From the NCBI GenBank assembly GCA_015680685.1, contig MNCI01002855.1, forward strand, positions 206,768 through 227,194: DNA of 20,427 bases. Direction: 5' to 3'. Shown one piece after another: positions 8,587 through 19,643 of this stretch (position 1 is the stretch's first letter; each line of letters starts with the position of its first letter). This DNA comes from Gnetum montanum. Taxonomy: Eukaryota > Streptophyta > Gnetopsida > Gnetales > Gnetaceae. The notes under the pieces were generated by a model. It searched no databases, had not been told where the DNA came from, and saw only the letters and a program-made list of their open reading frames with translations. Position numbers and translations under genes: made by a program.

Positions 8587-10990
8587 ATGTCTTCTTCTTC
8601 TCACAGGAATGAGGATGTGAAACCACTTGTCCCTCAAGAATGTAGGGTGGTATATACTCATCCTGATGAATATGTACCCGAATTCACTTTCATATTGCAT
8701 CAAGATGAACAGATGTAGTGGTGAAACATGGAGGACAACATTATATTGTCTCCTAATCGATCTATGCCTAGGATGCTAATTCAAACTCTTAAAAAGTTAG
8801 GCATCTTAGATCTTCAAGAGGAATACGTTATGCATGGCTTTGACACTCAAGACTCTCATCCCACAAAAACACAACGTAGGCGAGATCAACACTAGGAAAG
8901 CAATGTGAACTTGTAAATGGGAAACATTTCTCTAATCCCTTGTTCATGGTGAACCAAATTGATAATGAGGATCCTTCCCTTGAGGGTTCCCAACATGAAG
9001 ATTCTCCACCCCTTGTTATTGGTGATGAGAGTGTGGCCCTAAACCTATGATCCACTATTCATAAACCAAGTTGAGGAAAAGTGATAGCCAAGGTAGGAAC
9101 TTGAGTAAACATCACGATGGAAAGGGATCTAAGGATGGTTATCATAATGAGCAAAAAGGTGGTGGCAGACACTATGATGGTAGTAGTAGTCCACCTTCCT
9201 CTTCATCCTCTTCATCCAATTCCAAACATTGCTCTTCATTTGCTAGTTCTCATAGAAGCTACATAGAAATAATCACGATGAAGGTAATCAATGAGATAAT
9301 AATGACCATCAAACCTACCATGAATGTCAGGGTAATAAAGGACATCATCGGAGACAATGTAATAATGATGATGATGAGCCTCTATTGGCAACTCAAAGTA
9401 TGCTTAACATTGTAGAAGTAGTAAAGATTCCAACCAAGCATATGAAAGATAGTTAGATCAAGTGCTTAGATGTGAACAATATCCTAAGATTGGAAGGGGG
9501 ATACAATTCTGATTCACAAACACATCTCCAAGCTTTCCATGATGCCTGTGCCTTACAGAACATTGAAAATGATTGGCTGAAACTTAAGCTTTTTCCCATC
9601 ACACTCATCAAAGAAGCAGAAAGCTGGTACTAATCCTTGGAACCAAAATTCATTCGCAGATGAAGTACCATGATGGAGCTATTTGATGATAAATACCAGA
9701 TGTACTCTAGAGTGTCCAATTTGAGAAGGTAAATCCAAGGCTAGAAACAGGGAATACATGAACCCTTGGATGCCACCATGGGTAGATACTATTCTCTCTT
9801 ACATTGATGCCTTGTCCATGATCATACTCGAAGGGAACAACTTCACTATATCATAGGTAGGCTCAAAGCTAAAACTAGAAGAACTCTTGGGGTTTATTCC
9901 CAAGGAAGATTATTCAAACTAAGAGCTCATTAGATCCAAAGGCTTATAGAGTAGGTAGTAAAAGAAGAAGATGAGTTGAAAAAAAGGAAAAGTGCAGAAG
10001 AGTATAATAGGGACCCTTCCATCAAAAAAAGAGAAGTTTGATTTTGTAAAGAGGAGGATGCACCACTTGATAAAGTGGTAAATAGAAAAACCTTGCTTAA
10101 TCAAAAATTTGTTTTTGATATTTCAGCTAAGGTTGACAAATTTTTGGACTCTTTGGATGAAAAATTCCAAACTGCTATGAAAATCACTAAAGAATCTAAA
10201 AAGCGGAATAGTGATCATGATCACATGAGACAAAAATAAGCTAAACATGCCTATCAACGAGGTAAGGGCAAGGCTATTGTAATAGAAGAAGTTGTGGAGA
10301 CCAACTCTAATGATGATACTGGTTATGACATCTATCAATATAAACATCCTAAGGGATGTTTCCCTATGGTGTCACACTTACAAGAGTTTGGGATGTATGC
10401 ACTAAATCCTTGACTATCAAGAAGACAAGCATCCAAAAGATTGCCTTATCCTCAAGGAAATCCAAGGCAGTTTTGCCAGCAACAATAGGCTTAGTATCCA
10501 AGTGGAGCTCCACCACAACTGCACAAGCAATACCAACAATGGCAGCAACCACAATCATAGGGGATGCCACCACCAAGACAGCAGTACCCTTACAGGCAAC
10601 TAGATCCTTATGGGTACTATGTTCAGAAACCAATTTCTCCATGAAGCTCTGTAAGTCATGCTTGGTTCTAGCATCATTATTATTCCCCAAAATATCATCA
10701 AAATAATTCACTGTCTACTCAGGGGGAGAACCCATATCCATATTATCCTCCACCCTCTACCCAATTACCTCTTGCTCCATCTATGTAGGGCAAAATTCCC
10801 CCATAGCCATAGCAACAAAATGCTACGAGGGTTGTGAATTTACAACCGGACTTCCAACCGAGTATGTTTAATAATCAATCTAGGAAATGACCATTCTTCT
10901 GACCTAATAGTCTTCCCAAGCCCTCACAACCTAATGTGGCTAGTCACACTATATCTCTAACTACCTCATCCTCTGCATCAACTACCTTCG
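8587..10990 (+). pseudogene. gag: Gag of copy B, broken by stops and frameshifts
   Basis: Gag is the capsid polyprotein that packages element RNA. The start at 8587 (MSSSSHRNEDVKP) is the first ATG after the leader in the frame later used by pol. The frame slips near 8890-8930 and again near 9060-9260, passing a Ser-rich stretch (9181-9240) and an N/H/D-rich stretch (9265-9375). The retrotransposon gag core follows at about 9460-9900: GGYNSDSQTHLQAFHDACAL, then LKLFPITLIKEAESWY, MMELFDDKYQ and a YIIGRLKAKTRR-like segment. After it come a Lys/Glu-rich part and a Tyr/Pro/Gln-rich linker (10480-10800: QLHKQYQQWQQPQ, NPYPYYPPP). I see no CCHC zinc knuckle. Stops are mostly TAG. Gag and protease share frame 1 with no separating stop that looks original, so a Gag-Pol fusion is likely. 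Confidence 0.7.
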
Positions 10991-11570
10991 ATATCCCTTC
11001 AAACAAAATGCTACCTAAGATCTGCACTGTAATGTTAACCCATGCTATTTCTAACTAGATCAAGGTTGATAGTCTCCCTACAAAGATATTTGACCCTAGA
11101 AGTCCCCTTATCTACTTGTAGATCACTAGACATGAACTATGCAAGGCTCTTCTTGACTCCAATTCCAGAGGTAATCTCATATCACATGACATGTACAAGG
11201 CTTGAAACCTTCCACCTCTTAAGAAGAGCAACATCTGTTTATAATTGGTAGATCAGTCAATCATTGTTCCTTTGGGATTAGTTGAGGATAGTATGACCAT
11301 AGTCTATGGGTGGTCCTACCTTGCTAATTTTCTAGTGATCAAGGTTAAAAATTGCAAGGGTGACTTCTCTATCATCATGGGACGTGCATGGTTAAGCACT
11401 GTGAATGTGAGAATGGGCATCAGAGACCTCTCCTTGAAGATTTTCCAAAAGAATGAATTTGGAAAAATGGAGAAGAAGTGTGTTCCATGCATCACGTATA
11501 GTGATAACAAGTGCAATTGTGTGCAGAAACTTTGGTTGGTTAAAAGCACATCCATTAAAGCATGTAATTA
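10991..11570 (+). pseudogene. pol: Pol: aspartic protease domain, broken
   Basis: Retroviral-type protease that would cut Gag-Pol. The active-site region reads CKALLDSNSRGNLISHDMY with the catalytic Asp at 11155-11157; the usual D-S/T-G triad is D-S-N here (AAT at 11161-11163), so the enzyme would be inactive. Further on are VPLGLVEDS, FLVIKVKN and the IIMGRAWL motif (about 11371-11395), the second conserved block of the family. Stops lie upstream of and inside the domain. It is in frame 1, the same as gag and RT. Confidence 0.7.
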
Positions 11571-11910
11571 GTGTGCATACGAAGCAGAAATGCAAAGGTG
11601 CATATACGCAATAGCCACAAAATAGGAGGGCACCCATTGGCTGACAACTTATTCTAATAGCAACACATTATGCATGGAATCAACTAAGAGCCTAACATGT
11701 GTGTAACTCAAGCAAGTTTAACACCAACCCTTTAATGATGAAATTGATGATACCTATTGGGGAGAACTGGAAATCCCTAAAAATTTTAAACAAAAGGCCC
11801 TAGAATTAAAATTTTTACCAATTGGCATGAAATATGCATTTTAAAACAATGGTAAGCTGGTCATAATCAATGCCAAACTTGCTCCTACACAAAAATTAAA
11901 GCTATTAATA
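11571..11910 (+). pseudogene. pol: Protease-RT linker of pol, decayed
   Basis: Stop-ridden sequence between the last protease motif and the first RT motif. The reading frame is still followable in part (a segment like DDTYWGELEIPKNFKQKALELK at about 11745-11810, then KLLIVVNKWP near 11898), matching the linker of Athila/Tat polyproteins in position. No separate function is visible. Confidence 0.5.
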
Positions 11911-12720
11911 GTGGTTAACAAATGGCCAACAACCTTTTCTTGGTGTTATCATGAACTAACTAGAATTGATCCTAGGATATGCCAGCATCGCATTTACACT
12001 GACCCACCCATGAAGCTAAGAAGGCAACCACAAAGACAGTTGAACTCCAAATTAAAACAAATCATCAAGGAGGAAATAGAACAACTCCTCAAGGCAGGGT
12101 TCATTTATCCCATCACGGATAGTGAGTGGGTTAACCCACTCATAATTGTACCAAAGAAAGGTGGCAAGTGGTGAGTCTATATTGACTTCTAGCTGTTAAA
12201 CATGGCTACATTCAAAGATCATTTCCCATTGCCATATGTTGATCAAGTGTTGGATACTATCTCTGGGCATTGCTATTATAACTTCCTGGATGGTTATAGC
12301 GACTATTACCAAATCCAGATTGTGCTTGAGGATTAGGCCAAGACAACATCCATGAGTCCTTGGGGGACTTTTGCATATTGTAAGATGCCTTTTGGTCTAT
12401 GCAATGCTCCTGCAATGTTCCAATGCCTGGTCCTTAGCATCTTTCAATAGAAAATAAATAGTAGTGTGGTAGTCTTCATGGATGAATTTTCCACCTATGG
12501 AGCTATGTTCAAGCAAGCCTTGAACCATCTTGAGCAAGTACTGAAAAGATGCATAGAAATGAATCTATAGCTCAACTAGCAAAAAAGTCATCTCATGGTC
12601 CAAGAAGGCATTGTACTAGGGCATAGAATCACTCAAGTAGGAATTGAGGTAGACCCTGAAAAAATAAGGATCATCCAAGGAATAACCCATCAGCCAAAAA
12701 CTATTAAAGATGTTTGATCA
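11911..12720 (+). pseudogene. pol: Pol: reverse transcriptase domain, broken
   Basis: The RT copies element RNA into DNA. Motifs in order: LKQIIKEEIEQLLKAGFIYP, SEWVNPLIIVPKKGGKW, then a stop (TGA, 12172-12174) where the family has Arg, VYIDF, HFPLPYVDQVLD, NFLDGYSDYYQI, GTFAYCKMPFGLCNAPAMFQ, and VVVFMDEFSTYG. The catalytic pair, usually two Asp after Met/Tyr, is Asp-Glu here (12481-12486). At least six in-frame stops are present, most of them TAG. The wording is closest to Athila/Tat RTs. It lies in frame 1 up to about 12751. Confidence 0.85.
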
Positions 12721-12807
12721 TTCCTTGAACACACTGGCTACTATCGATGATNGAAACTATTAAAGATGTTTGATCATTCCTTGAACACACTGGCTACTAT
12801 CGATGAT
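12698..12807 (+). repeat. 56-bp tandem duplication around an N (likely assembly join)
   Basis: Bases 12698-12751 and 12754-12807 are identical over 54 bases, separated by N at 12752 and G at 12753. It lies at the end of the RT domain. The 56-bp offset moves the reading frame from 1 to 3, and all later pol motifs are in frame 3, so pol would be one frame without it. An exact copy around an ambiguous base, in a region otherwise full of mutations, points to two sequence ends joined without merging their overlap. Confidence 0.85.
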
Positions 12808-13330
12808 TCATAGATAATATCTCTAAGATCACAAAATCATTGGTAGAGCTTACAAAGAAAGATGCACCTTTCATTTGGACCAAGGAATGTGAACATGCAT
12901 TCTAGCAATTAAAGGAGAAACTCATGGAAACAAGAATTCTATGGGTACTAGACTAGTCTAGACCATTCCACATCATGATGAATGCATCTAACTATGCCTT
13001 GAGAGTTGTGCTCACGTAGTTGGATGATAAGAAATGTCCATACTACATCGACTACGCAAGCTAAAGCATTGTAGAAGCACAATTAAATTACACCACCATA
13101 GAGAAAGAACTAATGGTAGTGGTGTATGCTCTTGAAAAGTTCACGCATTGTGTGCTTGACTACAAAGTATATGTACACACAGACCATAGTGCAATCTCCT
13201 TCCTTATGAATAAGCCAACAGTGAGCCCTCATATCATACGGTGGATCATGATCTTGCAAGAACTTGATCTCACGATGGTAGATTGAAAAGGGACCGAGAA
13301 TGTGGTCATTGACCACCTCTCTTGATTAAG
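12808..13330 (+). pseudogene. pol: Pol: RNase H domain, broken
   Basis: RNase H removes the RNA strand during reverse transcription. Seen in order: a SKITKSLVELTKKDAPFIW connection, FHIMMNASNYALRVVL, YTTIEKELMVVVYALEKF, VYVHTDHSAISFLMNK, and a TENVVIDHLS-like end. The first catalytic Asp of the D-A-S motif is Asn (AAT, 12981-12983), the product of a G-to-A change; the Glu of EKEL and the Asp of TDH remain. Stops interrupt it at several places. Frame 3. Confidence 0.75.
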
Positions 13331-14696
13331 ATGGGATAATAAAGATCAAGAGAGCCTAATATTTGATCAATTTCTAGACAAACTCCTCTTTACTACTGCA
13401 GTAAATAAGCAAATGCCTATAGAACCAAAATGGTATGATGGCATCCTCACTTATCTTCTCACTCAAGAGATGCCACAAGATCTTGACTTTAGAAAGAAGC
13501 AATAGTTTCTTCATCAGGCCAAATACTTCATGGAAATTAACAAACACCTTTACAAGGTGTGTGCCAATGGCCTGGTCTGTTGGTGTGTTCCTAACATAGA
13601 TCAACTACGCATTCTTTAGGATGCTCACAAAGGCCCCTACGGAGGCCACTATGCAAGGAGACGCATAGTCATAAAAATCCTGATGGTAGGATACTACAGG
13701 CCCATAATCTTCAAGGGTGCCCACTAGTTTGTCTAATCTTGTCAATGATGCCAATGAGATGGTGGGATGGTCGCACGAATGGAGGATCCTCAATAGTGGA
13801 TTCAACCACTAGAGCACTTTGATATTTGGGGCATAGACTTCATTGGTTCCATCACACCCATGTCCAATGCAAAAGCATATATTATCATAGTAGTTAACTA
13901 CTATACCAAATGGGCAAAAGCAATAGCCGTTGCCAACTGTACATCATCCACTGCTACTAGATTCATATAACAAAGTGTGGTAAATAGGTTTGGTGTGCCA
14001 CGTGCACTAATTTCTGATAGTGAAACCCATTTTAGAGGTGCCACCTTTCAAAATTTAATGCAACACTTGGGGGTTGAACATAAATTAACAACACCTTACC
14101 ACCCCCAAGCCAATGACCAAGCTGAAGTCACTAATAGGGAGATTACAAAAATCTTAACAAGAACAGTAAGCAAATATAGGAAAGATTAGAACACAAAACT
14201 CAATGAGACCCTATAGGCTTACCACTTAACATGGAAACTTCCTATTGGCTATTCTCCTTATGAGCTAGTGTACAGAAAACTTCCAACACTACCAATCCAA
14301 TCCAAGCTCCTTACACTTTCAAGAGCCTATGACTTGGACCTTGACCTGAGTCTAGCATAAAAAGAATGATTAATCAACCTAAATGTGCTAGATGAGAATC
14401 AATTAGTGGCCCTATCTTTAAATGAAGTGCACAAGGCATATAACAAAACACGACATGATCGTGGAATAAGAAGAGTAAAATTCCAACCTGGTGATAAGGT
14501 TCTCTACTAGAACGCCACACATGTACCTCAAAAAACAAAGTTCCAAACATTATGGGAGGGACCTTATATAAGTGACAAAACTTTTTCCTTTGGGACCATG
14601 TTAATTTACAAACCTAAAAGCCCAAATAAAAAGCAGTTGGTCAACTTCCAACAAATAAAGCTTTTCCATGAGCCCAAGCAAGCCAACAAAACGTAG
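13331..14696 (+). pseudogene. pol: Pol: integrase domain, broken, catalytic triad kept
   Basis: The integrase inserts the DNA copy into the genome. The zinc-binding part has His at 13626 and 13645 (AHKGPYGGHY) and Cys at 13740 and 13749, with a TGA between the two Cys codons. The core has Asp at 13836 (IWGIDFIG), Asp at 14016 (LISDSETHF) and Glu at 14124 (PQANDQAEVTNRE); the last two are 36 codons apart, as in D,D35E enzymes. The C-terminal part has YSPYELVY, KVKFQPGDKVLY-like and LWEGPYI motifs and no chromodomain. Stops are numerous. The last plausible stop is TAG at 14694-14696. Frame 3. Confidence 0.85.
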
Positions 14697-16285
14697 ACCT
14701 CAACGGATGGACAACCATGCTCAATTTTTTGGATCTCCTCCTTTCAACCCAGTTGTGGCGGAGATGGCCATCCATGCTAATCATCCATATAGCTACTTAA
14801 GTTTTCTAAATTTTTTTCTGTTTTACATATTTTTGTCTTTATAGTTATTTATTTTACAACTTTTTGATTTTAAATATTTTTCCTATTTTACACCATTTTT
14901 TATGCCATCTTTAGTACATTTAAATCTTTCTTGTATATTTTCTTATATATTCTACTTTGTTTTGTTTTAGTCTGATTTTTAACTTTTGCTAATAAAAGTG
15001 TTTTGTGTCAATAGGACATAGTGGCGTTATGGCTACTATTGATGGTGGTTTGTGCTCAATGTTTTGTTTGCTAATGTCTGGGGTTCTATTTTTGAATTTT
15101 TGTACCGATGGCTTAGTCATGGTTTCTTTTTCATGGTTATAGGCAATGAGTCCATGACATCTACCCATTCATCAAATTTATGGTTTCCCTTGTTCTCGAA
15201 GTTTGAGGTCCCTTTCATTAAAGAAAATTTTAATAAATCAATGACCTTAGTAGTTTCCAAAATTGGAAAGGATTCAAAGGTTTGAAAAGGATGTGACTTC
15301 AAGGGGACTCGGTACACTTTGTGCTCTTCTACTTACTTGGATGCTTGGGTGTTTTCATGGACTTCTTACCACTCCATGTCAACCAATAATTGGAAGTTCA
15401 ATAAAGTCTTTGCATGGTGTGGTTCCCATCAAAAAAAATAAAAAAAAAACATTATGGGAATTCAAAGCATACCCCTTAGACAAATAAATGGGCTACCAGC
15501 CCTGGTTATGGGACTAGAAAGACATGTTACCCATGCCTAAAGGTCCCCTCTAACTAAGGTCCTCTCTCACTTCTTACCTCTCTTTTCGTCTCTTTATGGA
15601 GTGGTGGTTGTTTGTGGAAGCACTCTTGTGTCTTGAGGGAGTGGATTGGTCTTAGAGTGCTGATGCGAAGTCATTGAAAGTGGTTGGTTTGGGTTTAGAC
15701 TAAGGATGGATCTTCTTAGGTCATTCTAAATACAAAATTCCATAAGGGACTTATTATGACCTCAATTTGGGATTGCATTCCACCTTCTACATCATCCGCC
15801 TATGCTTACCATAATTCACCTTGCTGCCAGTGTCCATGTTCTTGACTCTATGTCTTGGTCTAATGTACTTGAATTCTTAGGTAGCATCTTCCAAGTTTCA
15901 GTCCTTAACTTCTATTAACCATTAATCACCTCTAGGGCTCACGGACTCCTTTGGTTGAGGTTATGCAAGGGCAAACAAGGCATGTGCCTACTATGGGGAG
16001 GATCCACTTGCATATCCTTTGGTTAGGTTCGTTAAGTACCTTAACCTTAGGCATTCTCACAATCAGAAACTTTCACACGTCCATCTTCGGCATCAAACCA
16101 TGTGTTCCTTTACAAATTTTGTTCAACAAACACATTCTCCATTGATTTTTTCAAGTTTTGAGCTTTCAAAGACCCTCTTCAATGATTTGATCATATTCTT
16201 GGCTTTTCTGGAACTCCATGAACCTCAATTTCATTACAAATTCATAATATTTTTTGAGAAATTCAAGTTTGAAATTTTGGCTAAT
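14697..16285 (+). other. Untranslated stretch between integrase and ORF3
   Basis: No coding signal could be followed here. It includes a T-rich run (about 14800-15000), an A run at 15429-15450 and short chance frames (15052-15285, 15263-15487, 16019-16363) with no domain. It separates pol from the promoter-like cassette at 16286. Long spacers around the third ORF are known in Athila/Tat elements, so it belongs to copy B. Confidence 0.55.
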
Positions 16286-16366
16286 GGGCCTCATATACAG
16301 GGCCCTGTCGACGAAGCAAACCCATATATGAGGCCCCGTCAATGCAAGGGAAAAATACTATAAATA
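16286..16366 (+). promoter_or_regulatory. Internal TATA cassette resembling the LTR promoter
   Basis: TATAAATA at 16359-16366 is preceded by a perfect 12-bp inverted repeat (GGGCCTCATATA 16286-16297; its complement 16325-16336), which encloses the palindrome CAGGGCCCTG (16298-16307) and GTCGACGAAGCA (16307-16318). The last word matches GTCGACGTAGCA of the LTR promoter at 11 of 12 positions, and AGGCCCCGTCAA recalls the LTR GGCCCCATCAA. It stands 440 bp before the ORF3 start. It could drive a separate ORF3 transcript; no LTR ends flank it. Confidence 0.45.
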
Positions 16367-16804
16367 CATGTGACCCCCCTTTGAAATTTTCACATTTGCT
16401 CACAAATGCTAGAAGAGTTTTTACAGTTTTTAGAGCCCAAAACCTTCCCAAGCCCATAACTTCCTAACCATTACTCTGAATCACTCTACTCTTTGACCCT
16501 ACAAATATTGGAGGTGAGCTCTTCATCATGGGGGCCATAAATGTACCATTTTTAATAGAAAATTTTTGGCTATTTTTCCTACTCTCACTAAGGTTTAACT
16601 AAGAATTCAACTGTTAAACATTAAATTACAAGAGTTAACCCTTTTCAATAAACTCTAGTGACATTTACAATAAATAATTAATAAAATAACCAATCTACCA
16701 TGGTCCAACCTTAGTCAAAGTGTAACTAACTAATGAGAAAAGGTATTCAAAAATTTGAGGTTACACACAATATCTACTAAACCATGGATGTGTTGTGATC
16801 ATAT

Positions 16805-19643
16805 ATGGCACCAAAGGGAAAACATACGCAAGAAGCAGGACCATCCCAACTAAGGGAGAAATGGCCTAGAATAGGATGAGGCCAAGAACAACCTTGAGAA
16901 GAACCACTTGTCCTCTTAGGGATGAGGTAGAAGTAGAATCTATTAGATAGTTTCTGAAACCAGCAATAGCAACAAAACACTCCCATCGAGATGATGCACC
17001 AACATAACCAACAAATCTTAAGGTGATCTTAACAGAGGCTTTCCTGAAGCAGATTAAGTTAAGGGAGGTCTAAAAATCAGTGCTTCAAGAGCTAAACTTT
17101 GGCCCTTTCCTAAAACATGCACCAAGAGAAATATAGGACTAGGTAAAGACATCTCCCATGTGGCCAATCATCACTTCCACTGAGGAGTGGTACATGGGAG
17201 AAGCATTTCTATTTTGGAATAACAGGCATCCTAGAGCCATAATGAAGATCAAGGACATCTCGATGTTCTACATAGCACAGGACATTGCTGCAATGCTTGG
17301 GTTGCCCGAAATAGGGGCAAACTTGATAGAAATTCCAATGCAGGCTGATCTGAGCATTAGAAAAGAATGGATGCAATAGTGTTATGTTGTTGACCATAAG
17401 GAGTATGGCATGCTTACACCAACAGAGAGGATCCATTATAAGATTGTGGCCTTTCACCTCAATCCCATGGTGAGGCCAAGCAAAATCATTACTTTCTCTA
17501 CCCATGCATGTGCCTCTCTAAGTGGGCAATTCCTAGTCAACTTTCCGCAGCTAATCTATCTTGAGATAGAGAAGTGCTTTAAAGAAAATGAACATAGAAG
17601 GAAGGCACTTCCCTTTTCATGCCTCATTAGGAAACTTTGCTATAGGGAAGGAATAGTCTGTTACACCAATGATAATGTCAGAACTATTTCGGCTACCAAC
17701 TTGGTCGAAATGATGAAGGATAAAATGCCTATAACTATAATTCAAGAAGAGGAGAAGAAACCACTATCTTAACCTACCACTCAAACAATAGTGCCAGGCA
17801 TCACTATAACTACCCAATGGTTGTGAAAATATAGAGAATGGCTCCTAAGTAAATAGGAGCAACAAGCAGGCATGAGTGGTGGTGACCCATCTATATACAG
17901 AGCAACTATGAGTTCCTTATTGAGGTGGCCCGAAAGATCAGCTTGATGGGTTAGGGTGGATCCATTTTCTCAGCCCAAAGAACGTAGCTGTCCACAAGGT
18001 TAAATCTGAGCACTAGAGAGGTCATAGTATCTCTCATAGAACAACAACCACTCCTAGAAATCTCTAGGAACATTATGACCTTCTCGGTGTGCTTGGAGGA
18101 GGGTGAAGGGGCAATTGTCTTGATGATGTAGCATTGGGAGCATGAAACAACAACAAAAGTGGTCACTGATAGGATTTCCAAATTTCTCAATGCACCTACA
18201 ACATCGACACTAGACATCACTACACTCAAATATGTGTAGACATTTGCAGGAACTATACGTGGTAGAATAAGTGCAGCACAACATGAAGAGTTGTTAGATT
18301 GACTGGTTGGAACCAAGAAATCGCTTATAGATGTCTTTAACCTTCTGAACAACATTACTACGACCTAGTTAGAGTTGCTAGAGGCAAGGGGTAAAAACAT
18401 CATATTGGAGGGGCAACTCAAAATAGCCAGAGAGTGGAATGAACACTTGGCTGAAGAGATTGCTAAACTAAGAGCCCAAATTGCTGACCCTATGTTTCTC
18501 AACCTCGCACTCACAAGAGATGAAGCTATGCAACAACTTTAGTCTAGGCTCAAAGGGGTTGAGAATGCAATGGATATGGTGGTGTTCTACATATCTTTGG
18601 CAGAAGTCATGCAGCACAAGATTTAGAAGGCTTTGGATCAAATCCACTAGGAGAATGTGCAATTGACAGCAGAAAATCATTGCCTATGGAATGTTGATGC
18701 GCACAAGCAACAACTAGCATATTTCATCAATTAATAGTAGGAGCAACTAGCTAGAGCAAACACTAAATTAAGGAGATTGATAGTAGAGAACAAGAATCTC
18801 TCCATGGAGGAGGTGTACACCCTTCTCCAGAAAACTGCAATTCAAGTGGCAGCCTAGAAATCTAAAGCTCTCAAGTTTGAGAAAGTCAAGGAACATTACA
18901 GAGAATAAGTCAACCTAAAAAAGGAAATAAATGAAAAACATATTTAATTAGCAAAGGTAAAGGTAAATGAAACCCTCTAGCAACTCTAGCAAGGTAGAAA
19001 AGTTTGGCAACACCTCGTTGATGGAATTGATGCCTACAATAAAGTGAAAATTTGCACAAAGGAGTTGTAGATTGAAAAGATGATAGAGTACATGGAGCTT
19101 ATCAATATTTGTTATGCAAATCTAGCCATGTTGACTACTAGATGGCCATGGTTAGAGTTGAAGAAGTAGGTGGCCAACTCGTACTTGTTGTACGAGTCCT
19201 AGTTTAAGCACCACAAGGACAAGCTTGTGGTGGCTAATGCTAAACTTGAAGTTTTGAAGGCACGTTTCACAAGTCAAAGACCAACTACCAAGAACTTGGC
19301 CAAAAGAATGAATGACTACCAAGAGCTACAAAATGTAGTAAGGGTGTTTAACATTGAATGCAAATAGTTCGCTACCTAGTTTGTCAATGTAAAGGAGATG
19401 TTCCCAATCATGCCCTATTCATGGAATATCCTCATTCCAGCCCACATTGGTGATGTTGTGTGAACTGTGAATGATCCCTAGAGTAAGGAGGAGAATATGA
19501 AGGCATTGCTTAATGCTTTTTACCTTCTACCAAAGGTTGTAGTTGTAGCAAGATAGCCATAGTCACCTCAACCTCCACATGTGCCCAAAGTCGATGAAGG
19601 TCCTTCAAAGCCTCAAGAGCCACCACCGCTTGGGATTATCTAA
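16805..19643 (+). pseudogene. ORF3 of copy B: plant-transposon-protein-like plus coiled coil
   Basis: A third gene between integrase and the 3' LTR, about 940 codons if unbroken. The start at 16805 (MAPKGKHTQEAGPS, frame 2) is followed by a basic stretch in frame 1 (RMRPRTTLRRTT). At 17158-17770 are EEWYMGEAFLFWN, DISMFYIAQDIAAMLGLP, LTPTERIHYKIVAFHLNP and ALPFSCLIRKLCYREGIV, which by position and wording resemble the 'putative plant transposon protein' domain of plant Ty3 and Athila/Tat ORFs. The frame changes from 1 to 3 between 17772 and about 17895. In frame 3 come YEFLIEVARKISLMG, NLSTREVIVSLIEQQPLLEI, a long K/E/L-rich coiled coil (about 18370-19460) and a Pro-rich tail ending TAA 19641-19643. 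The C-terminal half is also present in copy A. The position equals that of the env-like gene of Athila, but I see no signal peptide or membrane segment. The function is unknown. Confidence 0.65.

Noticed and set aside
9071-9415. Separate 114-residue Ser-rich protein
   Set aside because: It is the low-complexity part of Gag seen in a shifted frame. After 9265 the gag frame (frame 1) resumes with N/H/D-rich sequence that leads directly into the gag core.
10356-10711. Overlapping 116- and 115-codon frames on both strands
   Set aside because: Both are shadows of the Tyr/Pro/Gln-rich Gag linker read in frame 1 (YPSGAPPQLHKQYQQ), which fits the gag-pol frame on both sides.
11911-14696. TAG-rich stops as an alternative genetic code or stop readthrough
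   Set aside because: The intact LOR gene uses the standard code and has no internal TAG, while the element also carries TGA, TAA, frameshifts and lost active-site residues. Methylation-driven decay explains all of these.
16286-16450. A solo LTR inside copy B
   Set aside because: Only the promoter-like block resembles the LTR. There is no TGATGA start, no TCATCA end and no match to the rest of the LTR.
17951-18355. 134-codon open frame on the minus strand
   Set aside because: It is antisense to the frame-3 ORF3 segment that reads NLSTREVIVSLIEQQPLLEI. The translation has no family signature, and antisense frames stay open here because TAG stops on the plus strand read CTA (Leu) on the minus strand.
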